DNA from: Salinimicrobium gaetbulicola
Lineage (GTDB): Bacteria; Bacteroidota; Bacteroidia; Flavobacteriales; Flavobacteriaceae
NCBI RefSeq assembly: GCF_042676025.1
Contig: NZ_JBHTJP010000032.1
Location: 372,001 to 436,000 of the forward strand
DNA length: 64,000 nt
Direction: 5' to 3'
Positions within the stretch are counted from its first letter, which is position 1, and each line of letters starts with the position of its first letter. Shown here piece after piece: positions 1-8,695 of this stretch. The notes below the pieces were generated by a model. The model saw only the letters and a program-made list of their open reading frames with translations, searched no databases and had not been told where the DNA came from. Made by a program: the position numbers and the translations under genes.

Positions 1-2310
1 AAACAAGGTTTCGTGAAGGTAAGAGTCAATGGCGAAATAAGGGATATCGTAAAAGGGATGAAACTTGACCGGTACAAGACTCATGATATAGAGATCGTGA
101 TCGATCGGTTGAAGATCTCATCAGAAGAGGAAAACGGAAACCGTCTTAACGAGAGTATCAAAACGGCTATGTATCACGGCGATGATGTGTTAATGATCTT
201 GAATCAGGACACAGACGAACTAAAATACTTCAGTAGAAACCTCATGTGTCCAACCACCGGGATTTCATACCCAAATCCAGAACCTAATAATTTCTCATTT
301 AACTCTCCTAAGGGTGCCTGCCCGGTTTGTAACGGGATAGGAACCTTGCATAAGGTGAATCCTGACAAAATAATCCCAGACAGGTCCTTAAGTATAAAGA
401 AAGGCGCGCTCGCACCTCATGGTCCTCAAAAAAAGAACTGGATCTTCAAACAACTGGAATTGATAGCAGAACGTTTTGAATTCTCCTTAAATGATCCGAT
501 AAAAAGCATTCCGCAGGAAGCCCTGGAAATGATACTGTTTGGCGGAAATGAAAAATTCACTAAAGAGTCGAAAACACTTGGAATTACCAGGGATTTCAAG
601 ATAGATTTTGAAGGAGTTGCCAGCTTTATTGAGGAAACCTATAATAAGAACGAATCCACCTCTCTTAGGCGTTGGGCCAAAGAGTACATGGACAAGATCA
701 CCTGCCCGGAATGTAACGGCAGCCGATTAAAGAAGGAATCTTTGTACTTCAAGATCAATGAAAAAAATATTGCTGAACTTTCTCAAAAGGATATCGTAGA
801 CCTGGCGCAGTGGTTTGATGAACTGGAGCCCGAACTTTCAGAAAAGCAAAAAAAGATAGCTTCTGAAGTTATTAAAGAAATTAAAGTCCGGTTACAGTTT
901 TTAGTAGACGTAGGTTTAAATTACCTGTCCTTAAATCGCGGTTCAAAAACCCTTTCCGGAGGGGAAGCACAGCGAATAAGACTGGCAACACAAATTGGTT
1001 CACAACTGGTAGGTGTCCTTTATATTTTGGACGAACCTAGTATTGGACTACACCAAAGGGACAATGAAAAGCTTATCAATTCTCTTGTTTCACTTCGGAA
1101 TTTAGGGAACTCGGTAATTGTGGTAGAACACGATAAAGATATGATCGAACGAGCCGACCATGTTATCGATATTGGTCCTGAAGCCGGAAGACATGGCGGG
1201 GAGATCATAAGCGAAGGTACTCCTGAAGAGATCAAGAAGCATAATACAATTACTGCCAATTACCTTAACGGAACCATGAAAATCGAAGTTCCGAAGAAAA
1301 GAAGAAAAGGGAATGGCAAAAGCATCCAGCTTACTGGTGCCACCGGAAATAATCTGAAAAATGTATCGGTGACTATTCCTCTTGGAAAAATGATCGCGGT
1401 CACGGGCGTTTCGGGAAGTGGAAAATCCACCCTTATCAATGAGACCCTCTACCCTATCATGAACGCTTATTATTTTAACGGGGTTAAAGAACCTATGCCT
1501 TATAAAAAGATAAAAGGCCTGGAGCATATTGATAAGGTCATCGATATTAACCAAACCCCAATCGGAAGAACCCCACGTTCCAACCCGGCAACTTATACCG
1601 GAGTATTTTCAGAAGTAAGAAGCCTGTTTGCGAAAACGCCCGAAGCAATGATTCGGGGGTACAAACCCGGTAGATTTAGCTTTAATGTCAAAGGTGGGCG
1701 TTGTGAAACCTGCAAAGGCGGTGGGCTTCGAGTTATAGAAATGAACTTTTTGCCCGACGTTTATGTAGAATGTGAAACCTGCCAGGGCAAAAGATTCAAT
1801 CGGGAAACCCTCGAGATAAGGTATAAAGGTAAGTCCATTTCAGACGTCCTTGAAATGACAATTAACGAAGCTACCGTGTTCTTCGAGAACATTCCGAAGA
1901 TATACCGAAAACTAAAGACCATTAAGGATGTTGGTCTTGGATATATCACGCTAGGGCAACAGAGTACAACCTTATCAGGAGGGGAAGCACAACGTATCAA
2001 ACTGGCTACAGAACTCTCTAAAAGGGATACCGGGAACACTTTTTACATCCTGGATGAACCCACCACAGGACTTCATTTTGAAGACATCAGGGTACTAATG
2101 GAAGTGCTTAACAAATTGACCAATAAAGGGAATACAGTTGTTATTATAGAGCACAATCTTGATGTGGTGAAAATGGCCGACCACATCATTGACATTGGTT
2201 ATGAGGGAGGTAAGCACGGTGGAGAGGTTGTTGCTACCGGAACACCTGAAGAAGTTGCAAAACATAAAAAAAGCTACACCGCACAGTTTTTACAAAAAGA
2301 ACTACTTTAG
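1..2310 (+). CDS. uvrA: UvrA excinuclease ABC subunit A (5' end missing)
   Basis: This is the DNA-damage recognition ATPase of nucleotide excision repair, which works with UvrB in the cytoplasm. The frame is open from base 1 (K-Q-G-F-V-K-V-R), so roughly the first 170 residues lie outside the window; the GTG at 13 is internal. Visible landmarks, counted from base 1, are the first ABC signature LSGGEAQR (about codon 318) followed by YILDEPSIGLH, the second Walker A GVSGSGKS (about 469), the C-terminal zinc module CETCKGGG and CETCQGKRF (about 568-600), and a second LSGGEAQR with ILDEPTTGLH (about 658). The first zinc module reads CPTTG then CPVC, so one of the four expected Cys is Thr; I recall this being common in Bacteroidota UvrA. 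The LOG-family gene starts 19 nt downstream and is probably co-transcribed. Confidence 0.97.
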   Translation, partial: KQGFVKVRVNGEIRDIVKGMKLDRYKTHDIEIVIDRLKISSEEENGNRLNESIKTAMYHGDDVLMILNQDTDELKYFSRNLMCPTTGISYPNPEPNNFSFNSPKGACPVCNGIGTLHKVNPDKIIPDRSLSIKKGALAPHGPQKKNWIFKQLELIAERFEFSLNDPIKSIPQEALEMILFGGNEKFTKESKTLGITRDFKIDFEGVASFIEETYNKNESTSLRRWAKEYMDKITCPECNGSRLKKESLYFKINEKNIAELSQKDIVDLAQWFDELEPELSEKQKKIASEVIKEIKVRLQFLVDVGLNYLSLNRGSKTLSGGEAQRIRLATQIGSQLVGVLYILDEPSIGLHQRDNEKLINSLVSLRNLGNSVIVVEHDKDMIERADHVIDIGPEAGRHGGEIISEGTPEEIKKHNTITANYLNGTMKIEVPKKRRKGNGKSIQLTGATGNNLKNVSVTIPLGKMIAVTGVSGSGKSTLINETLYPIMNAYYFNGVKEPMPYKKIKGLEHIDKVIDINQTPIGRTPRSNPATYTGVFSEVRSLFAKTPEAMIRGYKPGRFSFNVKGGRCETCKGGGLRVIEMNFLPDVYVECETCQGKRFNRETLEIRYKGKSISDVLEMTINEATVFFENIPKIYRKLKTIKDVGLGYITLGQQSTTLSGGEAQRIKLATELSKRDTGNTFYILDEPTTGLHFEDIRVLMEVLNKLTNKGNTVVIIEHNLDVVKMADHIIDIGYEGGKHGGEVVATGTPEEVAKHKKSYTAQFLQKELL

Positions 2311-2329
2311 CGGTAATTTGAAATATTAT

Positions 2330-3019
2330 ATGAGAACAGAAACGCGTACTAAAAGCTGGAATGAAATTAAGACAAACGACTCCTGGGCCATCTTTAAGAT
2401 CATGGGAGAATTTGTTAACGGATATGAGAAATTAAGTCAAATTGGACCCTGTGTTTCCATCTTTGGGTCGGCGAGAACAAAGCCTGACAATCCATATTAT
2501 AAACTTACAGAGGATGTTGCCAAGAAGATCGTAGAACACGGCTACGGGATTATTACCGGGGGTGGTCCGGGAGTAATGGAAGCCGGAAACAAAGGAGCTC
2601 ATCTCGCGGGAGGTACTTCAGTAGGACTAAACATTCACCTGCCCTTTGAGCAACATGATAATCCATATATCGACAGCGACAAGAATATCAATTTTGATTA
2701 CTTCTTTGTTCGTAAGGTTATGTTCGTGAAATATTCACAGGGATTCGTAGTAATGCCGGGTGGTTTCGGAACTTTAGATGAGTTATTTGAAGCGATCACC
2801 CTGATCCAGACAAACAAGATCGATAAATTTCCAATTATCCTGGTAGGTCGTGATTTCTGGAGCGGATTAATTGATTGGGTGCGTACAACTTTACTTGACA
2901 GTTTTCAAAATATTAGTGCCGGTGACATGGATATTGTACAGGTAGTAGATACTGCAGATGAGGTAATTGAGATTCTTGACAAGTTCTACGATGAATATAA
3001 TTTGAGTCCAAACTTCTAA
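2330..3019 (+). CDS. LOG family protein (nucleotide 5'-monophosphate phosphoribohydrolase-like)
   Basis: 229 residues. A Rossmann-fold protein of the TIGR00730/LOG family. Characterised members release the base from cytokinin riboside or other nucleoside 5'-monophosphates; many bacterial members have no settled substrate. The family motifs are present: GGGPGVMEAGNKGA at about residues 77-90 and PGGFGTLDE at about 142-150, the latter carrying the catalytic Glu. The frame stays open upstream into uvrA, but the ATG at 2330, 19 nt after the uvrA stop, gives the normal N-terminus (MRTETRTKSW) and is chosen. A strong hairpin terminator follows, so uvrA plus this gene form the end of a transcript. 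Family assignment is firm; the exact substrate is unknown. Confidence 0.9.
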   Translation: MRTETRTKSWNEIKTNDSWAIFKIMGEFVNGYEKLSQIGPCVSIFGSARTKPDNPYYKLTEDVAKKIVEHGYGIITGGGPGVMEAGNKGAHLAGGTSVGLNIHLPFEQHDNPYIDSDKNINFDYFFVRKVMFVKYSQGFVVMPGGFGTLDELFEAITLIQTNKIDKFPIILVGRDFWSGLIDWVRTTLLDSFQNISAGDMDIVQVVDTADEVIEILDKFYDEYNLSPNF

Positions 3020-3040
3020 TTTTTAGAAGTGATAACTATT

Positions 3041-3071
3041 AAAGGTGCTTTTTTAAAAGCACCTTTTTTTT
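3041..3071 (+). terminator. Rho-independent terminator after the uvrA-LOG unit
   Basis: A 12-bp perfect stem (AAAGGTGCTTTT at 3041-3052 with AAAAGCACCTTT at 3055-3066) is followed by five more T. A second small hairpin (ACTTCTAA/TTAGAAGT, 3012-3030) overlaps the stop codon of the LOG gene just upstream. Confidence 0.85.
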
Positions 3072-3090
3072 ATCCCATTACCCACCTCTA

Positions 3091-3104
3091 TTGTAATGTT
3101 ACAA
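3091..3104. promoter_or_regulatory. 14-bp palindrome upstream of the M1-like envelope gene
   Basis: TTGTAA-TG-TTACAA forms a perfect inverted repeat about 100 nt before the start of the large envelope gene and after the terminator of the preceding unit. The placement would suit an operator, but no regulator is adjacent and a 6-bp arm can arise by chance in AT-rich DNA. Confidence 0.25.
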
Positions 3105-3206
3105 GTACTAAAATATTACTAATAAGCCTTATATTTACTGAGTAAAACAATATCTTGACCCCTTAAATGAAATTATTGTCCAACTCTACTCTACCCATTA
3201 AAAACC

Positions 3207-6017
3207 TTGACTAAAAAAATTCTTTTTGGAGTTTTCTTTGCTTTCCTGTGCGGTTCAACTTATGGGCAACAATATTCCTTTATTAAAGCCGAACTGAACG
3301 ATACCATTAAGTCACTTTATGTGCAGCAACGTATTGAATACAGGAATTTAAGTTCAGATACACTTTACGAGATATATCTCAATGATTGGATGTCCGCTTT
3401 CTCTAATAAGAGAACGCCTTTGGCTCGTCGTTTTTATGAGGATTATGACAGAAATTTTCATTTTGCCAGTCAGGAGAAACGTGGAGCCACAACGATCAAT
3501 TCCATATTAAACCCTGATTTGGAAAGCATATCCTGGAACAGGCTTCTTGAAAATCCAGATATCATCAAGATAGTTCCGGCTTCTCCAATTGCTCCCGGAG
3601 AAAAATATGTTTTCAATCTCAATTACAGTGTCAAGATCCCTGGTGAAGATTTTACGCGTTATGGTTTCTCAAAAAACGGATATAAGTTAAAATACTGGTA
3701 CCTCACTCCGGGGGTATATAAAGATGGCTGGCAGGTTTATAGTCATAAGAATATGAATGACTATTATATTCCTAAAATGGAACTGGAGATACAACTAAGC
3801 TTCCCCGCCAAATATGCCGCTATATCTCCTTTGAGCACAGAAGAGGTTAAATCTCAAAATGAGCATAAAACCGTAATTTTAAGAGGAAGCGAGCGACTGG
3901 AAACTGAACTCTTTCTCACCGAGAATTATGTTTTTGAAGATTTTGAGACAGACAGCCTTCACGTTATTACCAATATGAACGATGATGGGATAAGCCCGGT
4001 TCTAAAATCTATGTTCATTAAAAGGATCACGGCTTATCTTCAGGATAATCTCGGGAAATATCCGCATGATAAGATCTTATCTACCCAGGAACAGTATTCT
4101 GCTAATCCAGTGTACGGTCTAAACCAATTACCAAAATTTCTAAGGCCTTTCCCAGAAGGCTTCAACTATGATCTAAAGCAATTTAAAACCATAACCCAGA
4201 GTTACCTTCAAAATACATTGATGCTTAATCCAAGGAAAGATAACTGGGTATACGATGCGATCCAGACCTATTTGATGATGGATTACATTAAAACGAATTA
4301 TCCTGATCTAAAAGTAATAGGAAAATTAAGTGATGTTTTTGGAATAAGATGGTTTCATGCGGCAGATCTTGATTTTAACTCTCAATACTCTTTGCTGTAT
4401 CTGTACGTGGCGAGACAGAACCTGGATCAAGCACTTTCTACGCCTCAGGATTCTCTAAGCAAATTCAATAAAAACCTGGGTAACCCCTATAAGGCCGGTG
4501 TGGGCTTGAAATATCTGGAACATTTTCTGGAGGATAAGACAGTCAAATATTCTATTAAGGATTTTTATCAAAATTATAAATTACGTTCTACAAGTTCTCA
4601 TGATTTTGAAATCCTTCTGAAAAGAAATTCAGGAAAAGATATAGACTGGTTCTTTGAAGATTATGTGAACAGCCGGGAAAAAATTGATTTCAGGATCAGG
4701 AGTGTAAAGAAAGAGGGAGATTCCTTAAAAGTAACTATTAAGAACCGCACAGAAAACGGAATGCCGGTTTCTCTCTACGGACTTAACGACGGCAAAGTTG
4801 TCTACAAAACTTGGGTGGAACATGCTCAGAAATCAAAAACGGTGACCATTCCGGCAAAAAGAATTGACAAACTGGCCCTTAATTATGAAGCAGAAATCCC
4901 TGAACTAAATCAGCGAAATAATTACAAGTCAGTAACCGGGCTTATTAATAAACCAATACAATTCCGGTTATTAAAGGATGTTGAAGACCCCGGTTATACT
5001 CAGCTCTTCTTTATGCCAGATTTTGAATATAACCTGTACGACGGCCCTTCGATTGGAGCAAAGGTCTATAATGCCACATTTCTACAGAAGAATTTTGAAT
5101 TTGAAATTGCTCCCCTTTACGGACTGAATAGTCAAACTATAGTAGGTAGCGCTGCATTTTCCCATCAGATATTCCTTGAAGACCAACGCCTCTACTCTGT
5201 AAGATATGGCGCGAGCGGTAGTCGTTTTTCTTATGGCTATAATCTCTTTTATGAGAGAGTAACTCCATACCTGTCACTTTCCTTTAGAAATTCATTGATG
5301 CGAAACAGTAAAAAGGAGTATTTCCTGGTTAGGAATGTGAATGTAAATCGAGATCAAAATCTTGAAAATCCTTTGGAAGTACCAGATTACAGCGTATTTA
5401 ACTTAAAATACTCTTATAACAATCCCGGCCTGGTAGAATATGTAAAAGGACTTGTGGATTTCCAGGTGGCAGAAAAATTCGCTAAATCCTCATTTACCCT
5501 GGAATACCGTAAACTTCTTAAAAATGACCGGCAGGTAAACGTCCGATTCTTTGGAGGAGCATTCCTCTATAATGACCTTCCGGATTCTGATTATTTTAGT
5601 TTTGCCTTAGATCGCCCTACAGATTACCTGTACGATTATAATTACTACGGAAGAAGTGAAACCAGCGGACTCTTCAGTCAGCAGATCATCATGGCTGAAG
5701 GTGGCTTTAAATCTGTTCTAGAACCTAAATTCGCCAATCAGTGGATCACCACGGTAAACGGAAGCACCACTATCTGGAAATGGATCTACGCTTACGCAGA
5801 TGTCGGATTGGTGAAAAACAAGAATCATTCAGCCAAATTTCTGTATGATTCAGGAATCAGAGCGAGTATCATCCAGGATTATTTTGAGATCTTCTTCCCC
5901 GTATATTCGAGTAACGGATGGGAATTCAAGGACGGTAACTATGACCAGAAAATCCGATTTATCGCTACTCTTGATATCAAAACACTTGTAGGAATATTCA
6001 CAAGAGAATGGCTATAG
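3207..6017 (+). CDS. Secreted M1-peptidase-like protein without zinc site, with probable C-terminal beta-barrel
   Basis: 936 residues. The first ~20 residues (MTKKILFGVFFAFLCGSTYG-QQ) are a clear signal peptide, reached from a TTG start; the nearest upstream ATG (3167) is out of frame. Residues ~30-500 have the layout of an M1/gluzincin aminopeptidase: beta-rich N-domain, a YGLNQLP segment where GAMEN would lie, then a helical domain. The HEXXH zinc motif is absent: the equivalent stretch reads ITQSY (329-333), with W-V-Y-D-A-I-Q-T-Y where the family has W-L-x-E-G-x-A-x-Y. I infer a binding or scaffold role rather than proteolysis. The last ~370 residues are rich in alternating aromatic/polar strands and end in a barrel-like strand, suggesting an outer-membrane barrel. 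Related large metalloprotease-annotated proteins occur in Bacteroidota. Function unknown. Confidence 0.75.
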   Translation: MTKKILFGVFFAFLCGSTYGQQYSFIKAELNDTIKSLYVQQRIEYRNLSSDTLYEIYLNDWMSAFSNKRTPLARRFYEDYDRNFHFASQEKRGATTINSILNPDLESISWNRLLENPDIIKIVPASPIAPGEKYVFNLNYSVKIPGEDFTRYGFSKNGYKLKYWYLTPGVYKDGWQVYSHKNMNDYYIPKMELEIQLSFPAKYAAISPLSTEEVKSQNEHKTVILRGSERLETELFLTENYVFEDFETDSLHVITNMNDDGISPVLKSMFIKRITAYLQDNLGKYPHDKILSTQEQYSANPVYGLNQLPKFLRPFPEGFNYDLKQFKTITQSYLQNTLMLNPRKDNWVYDAIQTYLMMDYIKTNYPDLKVIGKLSDVFGIRWFHAADLDFNSQYSLLYLYVARQNLDQALSTPQDSLSKFNKNLGNPYKAGVGLKYLEHFLEDKTVKYSIKDFYQNYKLRSTSSHDFEILLKRNSGKDIDWFFEDYVNSREKIDFRIRSVKKEGDSLKVTIKNRTENGMPVSLYGLNDGKVVYKTWVEHAQKSKTVTIPAKRIDKLALNYEAEIPELNQRNNYKSVTGLINKPIQFRLLKDVEDPGYTQLFFMPDFEYNLYDGPSIGAKVYNATFLQKNFEFEIAPLYGLNSQTIVGSAAFSHQIFLEDQRLYSVRYGASGSRFSYGYNLFYERVTPYLSLSFRNSLMRNSKKEYFLVRNVNVNRDQNLENPLEVPDYSVFNLKYSYNNPGLVEYVKGLVDFQVAEKFAKSSFTLEYRKLLKNDRQVNVRFFGGAFLYNDLPDSDYFSFALDRPTDYLYDYNYYGRSETSGLFSQQIIMAEGGFKSVLEPKFANQWITTVNGSTTIWKWIYAYADVGLVKNKNHSAKFLYDSGIRASIIQDYFEIFFPVYSSNGWEFKDGNYDQKIRFIATLDIKTLVGIFTREWL

Positions 6018-6152
6018 TTTTTAAGCACCCTTAAACGAATTCCTGAATTTACGTATTTTTAAAGAAAAGTAGATTTTACTCAAATGATTACGAATCTTTC
6101 ATTTGAATTACACTTCTGGTCTTAAAAATATAATTTAATCGCTTTTTTTTGA

Positions 6153-6184
6153 ATTGTAATTAATCATTGTTTTTTTTACATTTG
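6153..6184 (+). promoter_or_regulatory. Bacteroidota-type promoter of the E1 dehydrogenase gene
   Basis: A perfect TAnnTTTG -7 box (TACATTTG, 6177-6184) lies 20 nt after an ATTG -33-like element (6153-6156), inside a T-rich stretch. Transcription would start near 6191 and leave a leader of about 16 nt before the ATG at 6207. Confidence 0.6.
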
Positions 6185-6206
6185 TGCATATATAAAATCA
6201 ATATTT

Positions 6207-8621
6207 ATGCAAAGCGAAACCTCCTCAAAAAGTGCTATTTCATTTGAAGATTTCAAAACCCAAGTTCTTGAAGATTATAAGCTTGCGGTAACAAGTCGGG
6301 AATGCAGCCTCTTAGGAAGAAGGGAAGTTTTAACCGGGAAAGCTAAGTTTGGTATTTTTGGTGATGGAAAAGAAGTTCCGCAGCTAGCCTGGGCAAAGGT
6401 TTTCCAAAACGGGGATTTCAGATCAGGATACTACAGGGATCAGACTTTTATGATGGCCATTGGCGCTCTAAATATTCAACAGTTCTTCGCCGGACTTTAC
6501 GCTACCACAGATATAAATCAGGAACCTAGTTCTGCCGGGAGACAAATGGGTGGACATTTCGCGACTCACAGTCTTCAGGAAGACGGTACCTGGAAAAACC
6601 TTACCCAACAAAAGAATTCAAGTGCCGACATCTCTCCTACCGCAGGACAGATGCCAAGGCTTCTTGGACTTGCCCAGGCTTCGAAGATCTATAGAAATGT
6701 AGAGGGAATTGATGCTGAGAACTTCTCAAAGAACGGTAATGAGATCGCCTGGGGAACTATTGGTAATGCCAGTACAAGTGAAGGCCTTTTCTGGGAAACC
6801 ATTAATGCCGCCGGAGTTTTACAGGTGCCAATGGTGATGAATGTTTGGGATGATGAATATGGAATTTCAGTTCACGCAAGGCATCAAACCACGAAAGAAA
6901 GCATCTCTGAGGTTCTAAAAGGCTTCCAGAGAGATGAAGATAAAAATAACGGGTATGAGATCTTTACCGTAAACGGTTGGGACTACCCTACTCTTATTGA
7001 GACCTATGAAAAGGCAAGTAAAATTGCGCGTGAGACCCACACTCCGGTTTTGATCCACGTGAAGGAACTTACACAGCCACAAGGGCACTCTACTTCAGGT
7101 TCTCACGAACGTTATAAAAGTGAAGAGCGCCTGCAATGGGAAAGAGAACACGATTGTAATGTGAAGATGCGTGAATGGATGATCTCCGGAAACATCGCAA
7201 CCGAGGAAGAACTTCAGGAGATCGAAAAAGATATTAAGAAACAGGTTCGCGATGGCAAGAAAGCTGCCTGGGAAGCTCATGTTTCTCCTGTAAAACAAAG
7301 ACACCAGGAAGTTTTACCATTACTTGAAAAAACGGCTGCTTCTAGTTCTAACAAAACTTTCATACTTCAGTTAAAGAAAGAGCTGGCAGATATTAAAGAA
7401 CCACTTAAAAAAGATCTTTTATCTACCGCTCGTAAGGCTTTGAGATATTTGATCGGGGAAGAATCAGATGCAAAAACCGCATTGATCAACTGGATTGATT
7501 CTTATACCGAAGCGGTACAACCTGAATACAGCAGCCACTTATACAGTAATTCAAAATACAACGCGCTGAAAATTGAAGGTGTTGAGCCTACTTATGACGA
7601 AAACGCTCAGGAAGTGGACGGGAGATTGGTACTCAGAGATAACTTTGACACCATCTTCGGAAAATATCCCGAAACTTTGATCTTTGGAGAAGATACAGGA
7701 GAGATCGGTGATGTGAACCAGGGACTGGAAGGGCTTCAGGAAAAATACGGGGAGTTGCGTATTGCCGATACCGGAATTAGAGAAGCAACTATTTTAGGTC
7801 AGGGAATTGGAATGGCCATGAGAGGACTTCGCCCTATCGCCGAGATCCAGTACCTCGATTACCTGTTATACGCCTTGCAGATCATGAGTGATGATCTCGC
7901 CACGCTGCAATACAGAACTGCCGGAAAACAAAAAGCTCCACTAATTGTTAGAACCCGTGGTCACAGACTCGAAGGGATCTGGCATAGTGGTTCTCCAATG
8001 GGAGGAATTCTCAATTTAATACGAGGTATCCATGTTTTGGTTCCCCGAAACATGACAAAAGCGGCAGGATTTTACAACACTTTACTGGAAAGCGACGAAC
8101 CAGCCCTGATAGTAGAAAGCTTAAACGGATACCGACTTAAAGAAAAAATGCCGACCAACCTTGGTGAATTCAAAACACCGATCGGGGTTGTGGAAACCGT
8201 AAAGGAAGGATCAGATATCACACTTGTTTCCTACGGATCTACTTTAAGATTGGTAGAGCAGGCTGCAAAAGAACTTTTAGAGGTCGGAATAGACGCAGAA
8301 GTTATAGACGTTCAGTCTCTGCTTCCGTTTGACCTTAACCACGACATCGTGAAAAGTGTTGCCAAAACAAATAGATTATTAGTGATTGACGAGGACGTTC
8401 CGGGTGGTGCTTCGGCATTCATCCTTCAGAATATTCTTGATGAGCAGAACGCCTGGAGATACCTTGACAGCAAGCCTCAAACTCTGGCAGCAAGGGAACA
8501 CCGCCCTGCTTACGGAACAGATGGAGATTACTTCTCTAAACCTTCTGCGGAAGACATCTTTGAAAAAACGTACGGGATCATGCACGAATCAAATCCTGCA
8601 AAATATCCTAAGTTCAAGTAA
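6207..8621 (+). CDS. 2-oxoacid dehydrogenase E1, fused alpha and beta subunits
   Basis: 804 residues. Thiamine-diphosphate enzyme that decarboxylates a 2-oxoacid and acylates the lipoyl group of E2; closest in style to branched-chain 2-oxoacid dehydrogenase. Residues ~15-330 are the alpha part with the TPP/Mg motif GNASTSEG (about 187) ending in NVWDDEYGIS. After a helical, lysine-rich linker, residues ~470-800 form the beta part (FGEDTGEIGDVNQG, IADTGIREA, VRTRGHRLEGIWHSGSP, and the transketolase C-domain). In many bacteria these are two genes; the fusion is known in Bacteroidota. No E2 or E3 gene is nearby, so the partners must be elsewhere. A clear promoter precedes it and a bidirectional hairpin follows. 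Substrate (branched-chain versus other 2-oxoacids) cannot be fixed from sequence alone. Confidence 0.9.
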   Translation: MQSETSSKSAISFEDFKTQVLEDYKLAVTSRECSLLGRREVLTGKAKFGIFGDGKEVPQLAWAKVFQNGDFRSGYYRDQTFMMAIGALNIQQFFAGLYATTDINQEPSSAGRQMGGHFATHSLQEDGTWKNLTQQKNSSADISPTAGQMPRLLGLAQASKIYRNVEGIDAENFSKNGNEIAWGTIGNASTSEGLFWETINAAGVLQVPMVMNVWDDEYGISVHARHQTTKESISEVLKGFQRDEDKNNGYEIFTVNGWDYPTLIETYEKASKIARETHTPVLIHVKELTQPQGHSTSGSHERYKSEERLQWEREHDCNVKMREWMISGNIATEEELQEIEKDIKKQVRDGKKAAWEAHVSPVKQRHQEVLPLLEKTAASSSNKTFILQLKKELADIKEPLKKDLLSTARKALRYLIGEESDAKTALINWIDSYTEAVQPEYSSHLYSNSKYNALKIEGVEPTYDENAQEVDGRLVLRDNFDTIFGKYPETLIFGEDTGEIGDVNQGLEGLQEKYGELRIADTGIREATILGQGIGMAMRGLRPIAEIQYLDYLLYALQIMSDDLATLQYRTAGKQKAPLIVRTRGHRLEGIWHSGSPMGGILNLIRGIHVLVPRNMTKAAGFYNTLLESDEPALIVESLNGYRLKEKMPTNLGEFKTPIGVVETVKEGSDITLVSYGSTLRLVEQAAKELLEVGIDAEVIDVQSLLPFDLNHDIVKSVAKTNRLLVIDEDVPGGASAFILQNILDEQNAWRYLDSKPQTLAAREHRPAYGTDGDYFSKPSAEDIFEKTYGIMHESNPAKYPKFK

Positions 8622-8637
8622 AAGTTCAATAAAACTG

Positions 8638-8669
8638 AAAAAGCCACGGATTTTCATTCGTGGCTTTTT
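8638..8669. terminator. Bidirectional terminator between the E1 gene and the PH-domain operon
   Basis: AAAAAGCCACG (8638-8648) pairs perfectly with CGTGGCTTTTT (8659-8669) around a 10-nt loop. A-runs on the left and T-runs on the right make it work for both convergent units. Confidence 0.85.
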
Positions 8670-8695
8670 TATTTTATCACATTTAAAATCAGATT

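Noticed and set aside
1102..1554. A 150-codon reverse open frame inside uvrA
   Set aside because: It is antisense to a fully conserved part of UvrA that contains the Walker A motif.
3012..3030. A second terminator at the LOG gene stop codon
   Set aside because: The 8-bp A/T-rich hairpin overlaps the stop codon and has no T-run; the hairpin at 3041-3071 is the credible terminator.
3207..6017. Calling the large envelope protein an active M1 aminopeptidase
   Set aside because: No HEXXH and no GAMEN are present at the expected places.
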